NCBI GenBank assembly: GCA_037576215.1
Contig: JBANDB010000001.1
Coordinates: forward strand, 806,001-870,000
From: Armillaria gallica
Lineage: Eukaryota > Basidiomycota > Agaricomycetes > Agaricales > Physalacriaceae
Reading direction: 5' to 3'
DNA: 64,000 nt
The notes beneath the pieces were generated by a model. The model did not search any database, was not told where the DNA came from, and saw nothing but the letters and a program-made list of their open reading frames with translations. This document shows, piece by piece, positions 47,698 to 58,291 of this stretch. The first letter of the stretch is position 1. The number at the start of each line of letters is the position of its first letter. The translations under genes were made by a program, and so were the position numbers.

Positions 47698-48856
47698 TCG
47701 TTTCGCTATATAAGGGAATCCCGACGCAGTAACCGGGAATATCCAAGCACTACTGAAAACAGCAGAACAGAGATGTTAGCCGGAAGAGACCCGCATGGCG
47801 AGCATGAGGAGGGCGCTTACGAAAATCTACCACATTTTGATGGCAACGAAGCCTCTCTTCGGTTGCTTTCCTCCACTACTTTGGACATGGTAGTCAGAAG
47901 TAGAACACCCTCTCCTTTGGCAGGGAGCCCAACGAAAGGCATTGAGAGTCAAGGAAAAGGTACATTAGCAGCAGCATAGCGTCGATAGAGCTTCTCTGTT
48001 ACCTTAAAAGCCTTGAGAGATTGAGAGATATTCGACTGGCATGCAGATGCCAGCGTGGCCCTCGCAAGATTGAGCATCATCCAAAGTTCACGTCCTTGAA
48101 TTTGCTATAGTCGAGCGCGCAAGAAGACATTGATAAAACTCCGTCCCGGCGAACCGTTCGCCTTCGGGTCAAGGCCAGACACAGCAATAGACGCAAGACC
48201 TTGCACACCACTCCATGCCACAGAACGAACAGAATTCGTCAAATTCCAGTAAGTGGAGTGACGTCGCAGCTACAATTGCGACGTCAACCAGCTCAGGAAC
48301 GGCTGCAAACACCGTAGCACTTGTCGTAGTTCTCTGGCACTTGCTGCCCGGGATATTCCCTCCCCTTCGACCCAGTGAGGCGATTAAATTGCTAGAGGAT
48401 GACATCAAGGAGGTGGCCGACATGTACAACGAACACAAGAATACCCTGGGCGACTGCGCGAGCATCGAGACCGACCTTAATAGGTATGATCAGTCCTGCT
48501 CATACAATCCCCTCTCCCCATACTAACCAGTCATACTAGGCTTAAACTCGCCGCCCTTGAGCTCAAGGAAAAGTATATTCAGGGTTCACTGAATGTCTCC
48601 TGGGTAAAGCTTCCCTCGCGTTTGTCTCATGAGAAGTATGCGTGGGTAACAGCGCGCGTGTACCGGCGAGAGGTTGACATTTTGAAGTCGTCGGGCGAGG
48701 TCATGTTGACCGTGAGTGTCATTAGTTGGCAATAATCAAAGCGAAGAAGGGCCCTTTGCAAATGGCTCTTGGAGCGGCGAACGATCAGAGGGAGAATCAG
48801 GCGACCAGACTGACAAATGACGCTTCCGCCGTATGAGAAGATGTGAGTACCGAACC
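47698..48856. mobile_element. M5-bearing 1.16-kb segment inserted in repeat S
   Basis: The segment is flanked by GTTGCC at 47692-47697 and 48857-48862. The array reads through correctly if the segment and one GTTGCC are removed. It is closely similar over its whole length to 39650-40810 (the D4 exon, divergent promoter, M4 and its 3' flank), and it starts at the same CTATATAAGGGAATCCCGAC. It carries introns, so it moved as DNA, not as a retrocopy. Whether a transposase moved it or it arose by break repair cannot be told from sequence. Confidence 0.55.
48215..48735 (+). CDS. M-family small protein M5
   Basis: Exons are 48215-48483 (269 nt) and 48540-48735, about 154 aa. Intron 1 (56 nt) is GTATGATC...CATACTAACCAGTCATACTAG. 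The protein starts MPQNEQNSSNSSKW, has TVALVVVLWHLLPGIFPPL as the hydrophobic segment, KEVADMYNEHKNTLGD, then ALELKEKYIQGSLNVSW and RLSHEKYAWVTARVYRREVD. A deletion after DILK has removed the end of exon 2 and the donor of intron 2, and the old acceptor TTAG is now TGAG. The frame therefore reads through into a new tail ending TVSVISWQ. It lies within a segment inserted in tandem repeat S. The function is unknown. Confidence 0.65.
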
Positions 48857-49190
48857 GTTGCCAGTTTTATCCCTTGACGTCGTCGTCATCACCGACGCCC
48901 CGCCCAACTAGACACCCCTTTACTTTCGGCACCAAATGATGCCGTCTCTTCGTCACCCTCGTCAAGGGTGCTGAGGACGACGCTGTTGCCCGTTTTATTC
49001 CTTGTCGTCATCGTCGCTACCGGCTCCCCGCCTAACACCCTGCTCCCAGTCCTGCCAACCTCACCCCATTTTGGCCTAATGACCACGCCGATGGGTGCCG
49101 TCGTCTCTTCACTCCAACCTCAAGGATGTCGAAGCTGATGGCATCATCTGTTCTATCCTTCGACATTGCAACCGTCGTCGACGTCCCGCC

Positions 49191-49340
49191 TGTTCATTTT
49201 ATTAAATTTTCTTTATTTTTATTTTTATTTTATTTTATGCTGGCTATACGATACTGTATATGCTGTTGTACTGCCTGCATGTTAAATCAGCTAGAATGAA
49301 ACTTCCAATAATACGTATCTTGATTAACGAGGCGAGTAAT
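49191..49340. other. AT-rich low-complexity spacer
   Basis: A TTTTATTTTTATTTTATTTT-type tract at about 49195-49240 precedes the Plavaka-type frame. It is probably the non-coding 5' part of that element. No gene is present. Confidence 0.5.
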
Positions 49341-49342
49341 GA

Positions 49343-50160
49343 TTGATTTTGCGCTGCATTTTCTATAACCCTTTCATCATGTCCCTCCTCGTGGACTCCA
49401 GTCCCTTCGTTTGTCCTTGTGACCGCCTATTTTCGTCCATGCAAGGGCGCAGCAGTCATCTCAGCCAGGCTGAATCTTCACAGAAGGCTCCGGTTCAGGC
49501 GAACCTCGTTCACGTTGAAGATGGTGTCGACGAGGACATTGGTATGGGAGGAGATACAGTGGATATTGAAGAGGATGATGTTGGTGATCTTATGGAGGCA
49601 CTTGAGGACGTGAATGATCTATATCATTTGATTCAAGTTGACGAGGAAGTTGCAGATGATCAGGGGGGCCAGGGTCCCAACACGCAGATCGACCGCAGGC
49701 TTGGCCATATGCTGGGAGCTCAACGACGAGTGCTGGATGAGTCCGCTGGGAAATTAATCCGAATGGACAACAGCTTGCATGAACAATGGCGCCAACTATT
49801 CGGGAATCCGCTTTGCGATGGAGATATTGAGATGGCAGACAGTGAACTTCACTCGGACTGGTATTGGCCATTTGTATCACGAAGAGACTGGGAGGTTGCG
49901 AAATGGGTGATGAATCGTGGTGTGAAGCAGACGGCGCTTGGCGTCTTCCTGAAGCTTAAAGCTTAAAGGGTGAGCAGTTCGTTATTATATCTGTTTTGAG
50001 ACTCACTGGTTACAATTGTGAAGCAGTTAGAGCCCTCTTTCCACAATTCGTACACATTAAATCAAACACTCGATAAAGTCCCCAAACGAGCAGGCGAATG
50101 GCAAACTCGACGACGCCAGGCTATGTCATTGATCACTCCGTTTTCCAGCTACTGTTTTCG
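49343..50160 (+). pseudogene. Plavaka-type transposase relic (N-terminal part)
   Basis: The 207-aa frame 49343-49966 has an acidic middle region. It ends with DWYWPFVSRRDWEVAKWVMN and then RGVKQTALGVFL, which resembles the YPF.S..DW.IA.W...RG.....L pattern that opens the conserved region of Plavaka transposases of Agaricomycetes. A stop follows at 49966. The next family segment is still readable downstream in another frame (SYTLNQTLDKVPKRAGEWQT at about 50045-50110). The catalytic domain is absent and block C1 begins soon after. The assignment is from remembered family pattern, not from a search. Confidence 0.55.
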
Positions 50161-50249
50161 GTACTCCATGTTTATCGTTCATTCAAGTTTGATTTAGAAG
50201 AACTCGTTGATGCTACAGAACAGGACGTGGATAGGCCACCATCAGATTA

Positions 50250-51880
50250 AAACGACACGTCTACGGCAATTAGATCGAAGCTCAGCAGACCAGGTCAAAT
50301 AGAGACGTACAGCTTTCAAGTACCGTATTCATCTCCCGAAGTGGACTTCGCGGTACGGAGTTATCAAATTTTGGACAGAAACAGCTGACAGCTTCGGGTG
50401 TTACGTAGTCGGAAAACTTTTCCTAGCACCGACAAGAGGATATGCATTGACTCCAATCCAACATGAACGAGATCGCGCAAGCCATCACGTGTAACGCAAG
50501 GGGCTTTCTCCATAGCCTCTTCGCATCATGGTGAGGATCCAGGCGGAGATGTGTTGAGAAGAGCAGAACCGTAATAAAAGCCCCAACGTAATCTACACGA
50601 GACTAAGTCATATGCATGCATCAACACGGATATGTGTAATTCACTTGCATAATGACTCATTCATATGTTCGCCGTCTTTCTTTACAAGACGTCGATGGCC
50701 CTATAAAAGCTCGATAGTTTCGTAGGCGCGCTTTCTTCCAGATATACGCCTTGGCCATCCCAAGCTGATGCATCTTCGGAAGGCTGGCAATAGGTGGTGT
50801 GGCGCTGAAGAAAGGGAATCTTCAAGCACATTAGGATCTCTCTTGATAAATCTTCGTTCTAAGAGGCACTCGGGTGCGCCTATCGAATTGTCAAATGAAG
50901 ATGCGCTGACTTTCGGCTGGTTGAATGCGGAGGTGAACTTCTGACGTTATTTCCACTGCAAGAATCGCCACGGAGAAAGGGCAAGGACGTTTGTGGATGA
51001 CCTAGAGTTACAAATAGTCTGCTGGCTTCGAAGGCGCAATTGATCAGATTGTATCTTCGAGTATCGTTGATAGCACCAACCTTTTGTCCTTCTCACATAC
51101 CGTCTCCAGTGGTTTTAGGTTTGTGGGTTCGATTGCACAACACCCGCTCAGCGTTATCGTGCTGATCAGTTGCAGTTGCCATAGGACAGCCTTGCGCAGG
51201 CGGGACATCATCAACGCGAAATGCGTCAACATGGGGCGAATAGAACGGAATGTTAGACCACAGTCGTCCCGTAAGTCGGGACCACCATCATGGCAGTTTC
51301 GAGGGGAAATTAGGACGCAGGATCAAACGAAAAAGGCAACAGCCTCTGTTCGAGAATAATCAAGGGTCCTTGGCGAGCGTGTAGCGTCTATCCTAGCTCG
51401 AACAGGCTGCCATCCTTCTGTAACGAGTGAAGGAAGCGTGTGACGATGTTATCGAGGTAAGACGAGCCCAACATTCGAAGACCTCCCGCTGCTTCCTGGA
51501 TTCCCCTGGCTCTCTTGCACTTGTTGCCTCCTCGCTGAAGTCGCAAATGCTGGGAATCCGGATTTCAAATACGTTCTTCTATAAATTGACGATCTTTCCG
51601 AGTATTGAGAATCCAGCGGGAATGGTGCTCGTCGCAGAAGCATAGTCGATGGGACCATTGGATGCTGCGGAGAGAGGACTAGACGTAAAAGAGCGCTGAC
51701 GTCCGATCTTTGTCCTGTTTGTAACTTTTAGACGCGCCTTGTCGAGACCTTTAAGAGACCAAACGTACGGATATTGGTATAGGTTTGTGCAGAACTCGGC
51801 ACTAGCCTCGGTAGATGAAAGATATCAAGCCGCTGTGGTAGCGGTACCACAGGCATTGGCGTGGATTGGCCGCCGTCAGA
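50250..51880. repeat. Diverged A-like tandem unit C1
   Basis: The unit starts at a TAGATCGAAGCTCAGCAGACC site and ends where the next copy of that site begins at about 51900. It is about 1.64 kb long. It matches C3 (62660-64000). Internal landmarks such as GCGCTGACTTTCGGCTG and the GATCAGATTGTATCTTCGAG region tie it distantly to block A. Plus-strand pieces at 51427-51645 and 63387-63593 both contain ENPAGMVLV, but no complete gene can be built. Confidence 0.55.
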
Positions 51881-52300
51881 CGAAAAGGATCTGTCTATGA
51901 CAATTAGCTTGAAACCCAGCAGACCAGGTCAAATAGGACGTACAGCTTTCATCTTCCGAAGTGGAGTGGACTTCACGGTACGGGATTACCAAATTTTGGA
52001 CAGAAACAGCTGACAGCTTTGGGCGTTACGGAGTCGGAAAGTTTCTCCTAACGCCGACAAGAGGATATGTTTGGCTCCGTCAGAGGACAGCCATTCGTAT
52101 CACGGGAGACTATGAGCAAGATCGCCAACTGAGCTAGCACGCGTAACGCAAGGGGCTTTTCCCATAGCCTCTTCGCTTCATGGTAGGGTATCCGGCGGAG
52201 ATGTGTCAAGAAGAGCAGAATCGTAATAAAGGTCCCAACGTAATCTATATGAGAGTCAGTCATATACATGCATCAACACGCATATACGTGATCCATACGT
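51881..52300. repeat. Partial tandem unit C2
   Basis: This repeats 50250-50640: CCAAATTTTGGACAGAAACA, GCTGACAGCTTTGGGCG, AACGCAAGGGGCTTTTCCCA and GCATCAACACGCATA. On the minus strand 52048-52269 has a hydrophobic frame (VGTFITILLFLTHLRRIPY...) that may come from a membrane protein. The same stretch in C1 is not open throughout, so it is not called as a gene. Confidence 0.55.
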
Positions 52301-52985
52301 ACGATGATTCAACGATAGTGCCTTTCTTCCTTTGGCAAGATATAGCGCGCGATCGGATACTCGCCCGCTCGTTTTCAATGCCTCTTATGCTAAGCAGAAG
52401 TTAATGATTGAAGAATACACGAGAGAAGAAGACTTACGGCTCCAAAAGCTCCCGCCTGATATATCTCTATACAAGTTGCTGCTCCATCCCATTGCCAATT
52501 ATGCCGTTAACGCGGTCCATATTCATCGACCATGAGTGCATATAGGGCGTATGAAGCGATTGAAGCTTTGGAGATAGGATTAACGGCATTGGGTCTAAGT
52601 ATATGGAGGAGGAGTTTTAATATGGTGACTAAGAGAAAGGCGCGCCTTCGTACCCTTCAGTCGTGTGCGCTATACTTTCGCGTCGGGAGCGAGCTGAGTA
52701 TTTCCAAGAAATTGTACGTTTAGTTAGACCGTTTTGGATGAATATTGATGGTGGTGGTAGAGAAAGAGGAGTTCGGCAAATGCCGCAGCTATGCTCAAAG
52801 TCTGCATATCTGAGGATTTCGTCTGGTGACTCTGTCGATTTAACTTTGCCTATTCTCTTGGAGTTTCTCTGGGCTGATCCGGTCTGGGCGGTGTGGACCC
52901 TACTGCAATGCCTTCGTGGCGCCGGTGAAATGGTAATGACCGTCGATGGTCTCCCAACAGTACCCGCATGACTCGCTGCAGCTGT
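52301..52985. other. 5' region of GST3, no gene supported
   Basis: Part of this stretch (about 52800-52980) is paralogous to 36060-36250 upstream of GST2, including TATTCTCTTGGAGTTTCTC and GACCGTCGATGGTCTCCC. Short frames at 52332-52535, 52532-52723 and 52663-52971 are not shared by that copy. Confidence 0.45.
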
Positions 52986-52996
52986 TCTATATAACG
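52986..52996 (+). promoter_or_regulatory. TATA box of GST3
   Basis: TCTATATAACG is located about 40 nt upstream of the ATG at 53034. It is conserved at the same place before GST2. Confidence 0.55.
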
Positions 52997-53033
52997 TAGG
53001 CATATCTATGGCCTGCATCGACATCACTGAAGC

Positions 53034-53814
53034 ATGATTACTCTGTACGATCTCCCTTCCAAAGTAGCGGATTGTCCGGGAACTATGATTACCTGGCGGA
53101 CGAGGTAGGCCTGTATTTCATCGCAGGGTGCATCCCATGACACCTTTCAAATTCCAGGTACTGTCTCAACCTCAAAAACCTGCCATACCAGACAGTCTAC
53201 GTTGAGATCCCTGATGTCAAAGCTCTCGCGAAGAAGATCGGTGCTGCCCCCACCTGCATGTGGCCAGACGGATCCCCCAAATATACGATCCCCATCATCC
53301 AAGACCACACCACAGGCGCCGTAATCTCCGACTCACCAGCCATAGCCGCCTACCTCGACAAGGCCTACCCCTCCTCTGGTCCCGTGCTCATCCCCCCCGG
53401 GACTCTGGCCCTCCAGCTCGCCTTCACCGACGCAGTCGAGAAGCCTTCGAGCATCTCCGGCTGCCGCTTTTCTATGCCGACTTTGCTACAAAGCTGAACG
53501 ACGGGACCGCAGTGCCGTTGAGAGAAATGTTTGGTGCAAAGTTGATAGCCCCGGAGGGCGAAGAACGGGAGAAGATGTGGACGACTACGAAGGAGAACTT
53601 GGGGAAGATGGACAAGTGGTTCGAAGGGAGCGAGGGTGATTTCGTTATGGGCGATGAACCTTGTTTCGCGGATACGGTGATTAGTGGGTTCTTTTGGTTG
53701 ATTAGAAGCACGGTCGGGATAGAGAGCGAAGAGTGGAAGGATATCGCTACTTGGAATGACGGGAGATGGGGAAAGCACCTGGATCGCTTCAAGCCGTACG
53801 AAACTGTGGTGTAG
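53034..53814 (+). pseudogene. Glutathione S-transferase-like gene 3, one frameshift
   Basis: Exon 1 is 53034-53104 (MITLYDLPSK..., the usual opening of basidiomycete Ure2-like GSTs). The intron is 53105-53157 (53 nt, GTAGGC...AATTCCAG), and exon 2 runs from 53158 to the stop at 53812-53814. The N-terminal thioredoxin-fold domain has TVYVEIPDVKALAKKIGAAP, YTIPIIQDHTTG with the cis-proline loop, and SDSPAIAAYLDKAYPS with the SDS motif that binds glutathione. The C-terminal helical domain has DKWFEGSEGDFVMGDEP and DTVISGFFWLIRS. Near 53438-53441 one base is missing compared with GST1 (GTCAATGAAGCC versus GTCGAGAAGCC). The frame shifts near residue 117, and otherwise about 242 aa would be encoded. 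It is either a very young pseudogene or a sequencing error. These enzymes normally conjugate or reduce electrophiles with glutathione in the cytosol. Confidence 0.8.
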
Positions 53815-53978
53815 GAACAAGGGTGTAAATACGTGCAGAATGTCAGGCATACATTTTATACTCAATACCTGTAGGCCGACATTCACACCAGCAACCGATA
53901 AGCACAAGATTCACGATTCAAGACTTTACTTGGGCGAAGCGTATTTCAAAAAATATCCATAATTCCAGCCCGGCTTCA

Positions 53979-54062
53979 CTGGCCACCGCAAGAATCGAAC
54001 CTGCTATCTTTTAGTACGACTCCACACCGAGTTAAAGGCACTACCATTACACCCAGAAGCCA
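53979..54062 (-). tRNA. tRNA-like gene with short intron, anticodon tentatively CGG (Pro)
   Basis: On the minus strand the sequence has an A-box-like GGTGTAATGGTAG and a B box, GGTTCGATTCT. The T stem GCAGG/CTTGC pairs fully with one G-U. A seven-base acceptor stem at the ends (GGCTTCT or TGGCTTC with the GTGGCC side) has one mismatch. The anticodon arm pairs TTTAA with CTAAA around a 17-nt loop, implying an intron of about 10 nt. Reading C32-T33 puts CGG in the anticodon position. The exact first base and the anticodon are uncertain, and a decayed tRNA or SINE head is possible. Confidence 0.45.
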
Positions 54063-54143
54063 CATTGTATCTCATTACGTAGTAGCATAGTTCAATATTT
54101 TCACGGTCGCATGAACAGGAATAAGCTTTGAAAGTATAATATG

Positions 54144-55357
54144 TTATTCATCAATATGTAACAAGATCCTTTGATATATCATGCCCTTCGTCGAGTACTC
54201 ATCGAATAACCAATTCCCCCAACCAGCCAACCACAGGACTGTCCATACCTGTCCAGCCACCCCACCGACTTTCTTCCCAAAGACAAACGACCACACCCTC
54301 TCCAGTCCTATACCCAGCGCATTGGCTACGAAGAACCCTCCCATCGGCCACCAGTACGCTCCGTTACCATACCCCCACACCCCAAAGCAGTGGAATATAC
54401 CCGACATCAAGAACGCTCCAAATAGCTGCACATACTCGGGCAGCGGTAAGAGGGCGAGGGGCCCAGAAAACGTCTGCCGGAACAGCTGGTGGTATCTATG
54501 CCCCCAAAACTGGGCTAGAGACGTCGAGCAGAAGACGTTGTCGTAGAGAGGCGGCCACTCGCTGAGTGGTTGCCGGAAGATAGCAACACCGACGAGGGTG
54601 GAGGTATCGTAGATGATCTGGACGGAGGCGTATATGAGGAAGAAGGAAAGGAACGAGATGTAGGTGGTCTTGAGGTTTGGGTAGCCGGAGGGTGGGAGGA
54701 TGGGCGCGCCCCAGGGAGACTGCCATGTTCCTGGGGCGATGTATTCGATGTGTATGAGTACGACGTCGTACAAGATGATGTGGAAGAAGACGGATAGGAC
54801 GGTAGCGATAAGGAAACGCGTGACGGAGTTCGTTGGGCGCCATTCTCGGGGTGCACGGCTTTTCGGTACGCCCCAGTTCCAGCCGTATCCTCGAAGACTC
54901 AGGCAGAGTTGGAGAGGCGACGAAGGTGAAGATAAGTCCAGTCGACAGGGCGACGTTGGTGTAAAGGTCCAGGTAACGATCCGTGAGGAGCACAAGGTCA
55001 TGGATAGCTATAGGAAGTGAGCGCTAGCTTTCAATGAATGGCGCTGCGTAGACGTACGACTAGAACATCGTTGAAGTACCTGTCTCTCACGTTCTCTTCT
55101 CCAGGGGCCAGATCCAGCGACGTGGCACATTTATATGTCGTATAGAGCGCTATAGGAAGAAAAGCAATTCGAGTCGAAATCGCTCGCCCATTTATCGCGA
55201 GACGCGCTGCGAGATAGTAGGAAAGAAAGGCCGGAAGCAACGTCCTCAGGAATGTCCTTGTCGTGAGCGCCGATCTAGCATCTGGAGGTACTGGGGCCAA
55301 CGACAACGAAGCGACCTGTGTCCTGTTCATACATGATGAGCCTGGCTGGATGACCAT
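54144..55357 (-). CDS. Wax-synthase-like MBOAT acyltransferase
   Basis: Two exons, 55357-55058 (300 nt) and 55007-54144, are joined by a 50-nt intron (GTACGT...TTCCTATAG). They encode about 387 aa, a normal length for the family; a second Met at 55330 is an alternative start. The protein has an N-terminal LPAFLSYYLAARLAI membrane segment, then SMTLCSSRIVTWTF, LRGYGWNW (residues about 138-145), several hydrophobic segments, and FWGHRYHQLFR (about 267-277) with the family histidine. SGIFHCFGVWG follows with a second histidine near residue 306, then GGFFVANALGIGLE and a final VWTVLWLAGWGNWLFDE membrane segment. This matches the wax synthase/MBOAT_2 family of basidiomycetes, multi-pass ER enzymes that acylate alcohols or related acceptors. 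The substrate cannot be told from sequence. There are no stops or frameshifts, making it the only clearly intact metabolic gene here. Confidence 0.85.
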
Positions 55358-56540
55358 CGGAAGCGACGCTCACCATATTCTTTGCCTGGAATAAAGGTAA
55401 GGTTAAGGAAATAACGACCAAGTTCGCCACACACCACGATGCCTCCATGGAAGAAATGAGGAAAGGGTTTTAGTCCGGTCATTGAATCGCCCATGCTAGT
55501 CGGAGTTGTCCGCACGCGATCAAGGGTGACAAGCGGGTCCTGAGCGCTCCGCCGACGTCGGGTTACCCATGGATAGTATTCCAGCCACTACGTCGAATTT
55601 GCCTTTATGTTCGCGGGGAAAGTTTTCAATGAGCCTATTCGTCATATTTACGTCATGGATTCCATAGACCCAGGCGCCAGTATACCCTGGAAAATACGAT
55701 CCTGCTTCGGCAGCACCTTGGTTAGGAAGTTGGGGCGGGCTTGAAGAGGAGCAACATAGCGGTAGTGGTCGAAGCCTCGTCGGACCGAAATTCCCATTCT
55801 CGACCTCACATCATGATCATCATCGTCATCACGGTGTCATTCTACGATTAAGCACACACTCATTGCCAGAAAAAATACAACACCCATTCATACTATTGAT
55901 ACAATGTTCGGTGTCCGTAACATTCATATTAACTTTTGTTCAAGAAAGGCCTGAGACGGCGCCGGAGAAGATTACGATTTCTTGAACAGTTACCAGGGTG
56001 AGGAACGTCACATCAACAAGCCATTTTCAAATGAGACTTTGACTTGCACTTCCTGAAAGATATCTTAGTCGACGCACTCACCCTCGAAGAAAGCAAACGT
56101 ACCATGACTCGCTCAAAATCCTCGATAACTTGCTGTACTTGCGCTTACAAACGGCATAGCCTTCCTCCTCGTGCTCAGAGGAAGTCTTGACTTCACCAGA
56201 GATCGTGAGACAGTCATCGCGTGACGCCCTCTTTCTTGAGGCTGGGCAGCTCAAAAGTGGCCGTTGTCCTCGTCCTCGTGCAGGTCCATTATAGGAATGC
56301 AGTGATAATTTGGATGATGTCAGGACGGCCTGAACACGGATGTCGTAGGGTCATAAGGCGCCATCAGTTGTTGCCTAATACGACGACTACCAAAGGCGTC
56401 GAGGAGACGTTCTAAGTTGTTATGAGACAAACTTCGTCGCTTCAAGTTTGGATGAATAGTGGACTGGCGAGACGAGGCTATTTTACGTTATCCTTCATCA
56501 TTTTTAACTCGAAATCTTGGCTGTAGCTTAGTCTAAGGAT
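55358..56540. other. Unassigned region upstream of the MBOAT gene
   Basis: A minus-strand open stretch from about 55760 to the stop at 55520 (with an internal Met at 55645) reads GSYFPGYTGAWVYGIHDVNM and later KFDVVAGILSMGNP. A second open stretch, 55327-55515, includes SMGDSMTGLKPFPHFFHGG. These could be exons of a gene ending near the MBOAT start, but I do not recognise them and cannot fix splice sites. A plus-strand frame at 56104 opening MTRSKSSITCCTC is short. Nothing else is seen. Confidence 0.3.
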
Positions 56541-58291
56541 AGTACTCTCGAGCAACGAACGATGCACCTTGATCTGCTTCTCGAATTCTTCGCGTTCTAT
56601 GTCCCACGCCTAACGCGAAAGGGAATGAGAAGAACGGCGATACTATAAATATCTATCTTGAAAATCAGGGCGCCGTATTAAACAAAAAGGGCTGACCTCC
56701 GTTAGAAAACGAGGATGAGATCTTGAGCAAATGTATAGCGTATACCTTTGCTTCCAGCGCCCCATCAAAGCTCTACTAGTCCAATAGTCGCTTGGATAGT
56801 GTGTCCTCTTGGCTGTCCTGCTTTTTCCTGCTCAGGTCGTCGAGGGCGGGAGCGCGGAGTTCGAGTGGTTCTTCCATCGCAACGGGGCTGATGCAGTCTA
56901 TCCGAGAATGAAAAGAAACCATCGCGTTTATTTCAAGAGTATAAACATCCGGATACATCGTTCCTTCTCGTTTGGAGCGTACCCTACAGCAAGTTTCCGT
57001 GTACGTTGTCGCGCTGGGAGGGAAGAATGCCAAATTTGAGCGTCCGTAGATTATCCTACTGTAGCTCTTAGATGCGAAGCGGACCAGATCGATCATAAAC
57101 GAAAACGTACCAAAATAAATAAGAGAGTTCGCGCAGTGCAGCCACAGGCAAAGAACATTGGCATTCGCGTCTCTGATATCAACAGTTGGAGCCGATTAGT
57201 TCTTCGCATACCGACCGTCTTGGGCCCACCACAGGTGCGAACATCCGACCACAAAAAATGTCGTTGGGGCAGCAGTCACCGGTAGAGGCGGCTCGCAATC
57301 TCTGGGAAACCAGCGGTCACTTTGGATGGTGGTATCTAGTAAACTGGTTGGTGACCTTGTCGGGTGCCGGTGAGGTTTCGACCCCTTGTCCCTAAAGATG
57401 ACGGTGCGAACAATAGACGGGTTCCCCTCACCCCGGTAACTGAAGCACGCGCGCGCGTAGCCCTTCATTTTCGTTGAAGACTCTGGGAAGGACTACGATC
57501 TTTCGCTTGTAGAATATGGAAGCTAAAAATCGGAACGGAAGCACCGTAGTTCCATTGATCGCCTGATCTCAGGCCCTAGTTTCGTTCACTGGAGATGATT
57601 CTTCTGATCTCAAAAACCAATTGCTGATCAGCAGAAAGAGACGCACCAGTTTCCCGGCCTGACTCTCGTAACCTCCATCGAGGGCGCGTTGTTGAAGTTG
57701 ACCGTTTTTGAGATGCGTCCCGTCGAGATTGAAAATGTGTATATGCTGGTGATCGTGTTCATAAAAGTCACCCGAAGACCTAGATGAAAGCCCGAAGGCA
57801 TAGAAAGCGTTCCCGGCATGGGGGCTGGTCTGGTAGAGTTGTGGTTGATCGTCATGCTGCCGAGGAAAAGACGCGCTCGTTGTTGATTCCCCGGTGGGCG
57901 CCTCGTATCTTGGTGTTGGAAACTAGCAGGTTTCCAGGTTTTCCAGCGAAATCACGTCGATGGGGCTAAGGTTTCTTGCAAACGTCGCGTCCTTGCGGTG
58001 AGGGGGGAAAGGGAGGGGCATCGGCATTTGCCGCCAATTGTTGCTCTTGACGACCAGTCGCTTGAGTCCATCAGGAAATACAATAAGAGATGCACAATTG
58101 TACAGTTGTACAAGGCGCTCATTCCCCTTGCAAGCTTCAATATCGATATCTTTTTAATGCGAAAATGCTGTACTATTATTTTGATACCTGAAAAACAGCA
58201 CTACTTGTGGTACGGAACCAAATCTCGACTCTCTTCTGAGTTTCTACGGTCCCGATGATCCTACTACAGGTTTAAAGTCGCAGCCGAGATG

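Larger units (their letters stand above)
47449..49190. repeat. Tandem repeat S, about 160-175-bp units, split by the M5 segment
   Basis: Units run 47449-47606, 47607-47697 plus 48857-48915, 48916-49060 and a partial unit to about 49190. Each has CGTCTCTTCGTCACC, GTGCTGAGGACGACG and, in the first two units, CCCTTGACGTCGTCGTCATC. The array is GTCGTC-rich. The second unit is interrupted exactly at GTTGCC by the M5-bearing segment. Confidence 0.65.

Noticed and set aside
48889..49086. 65-aa minus-strand frame in repeat S
   Set aside because: It arises from the GTCGTC-rich tandem repeat composition, with no conserved start or partner.
56104..56190. Possible Zn2Cys6 transcription-factor start (ITCCTCAYKRH)
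   Set aside because: The cysteine spacing does not fit Zn2Cys6, and the frame ends within 29 codons.
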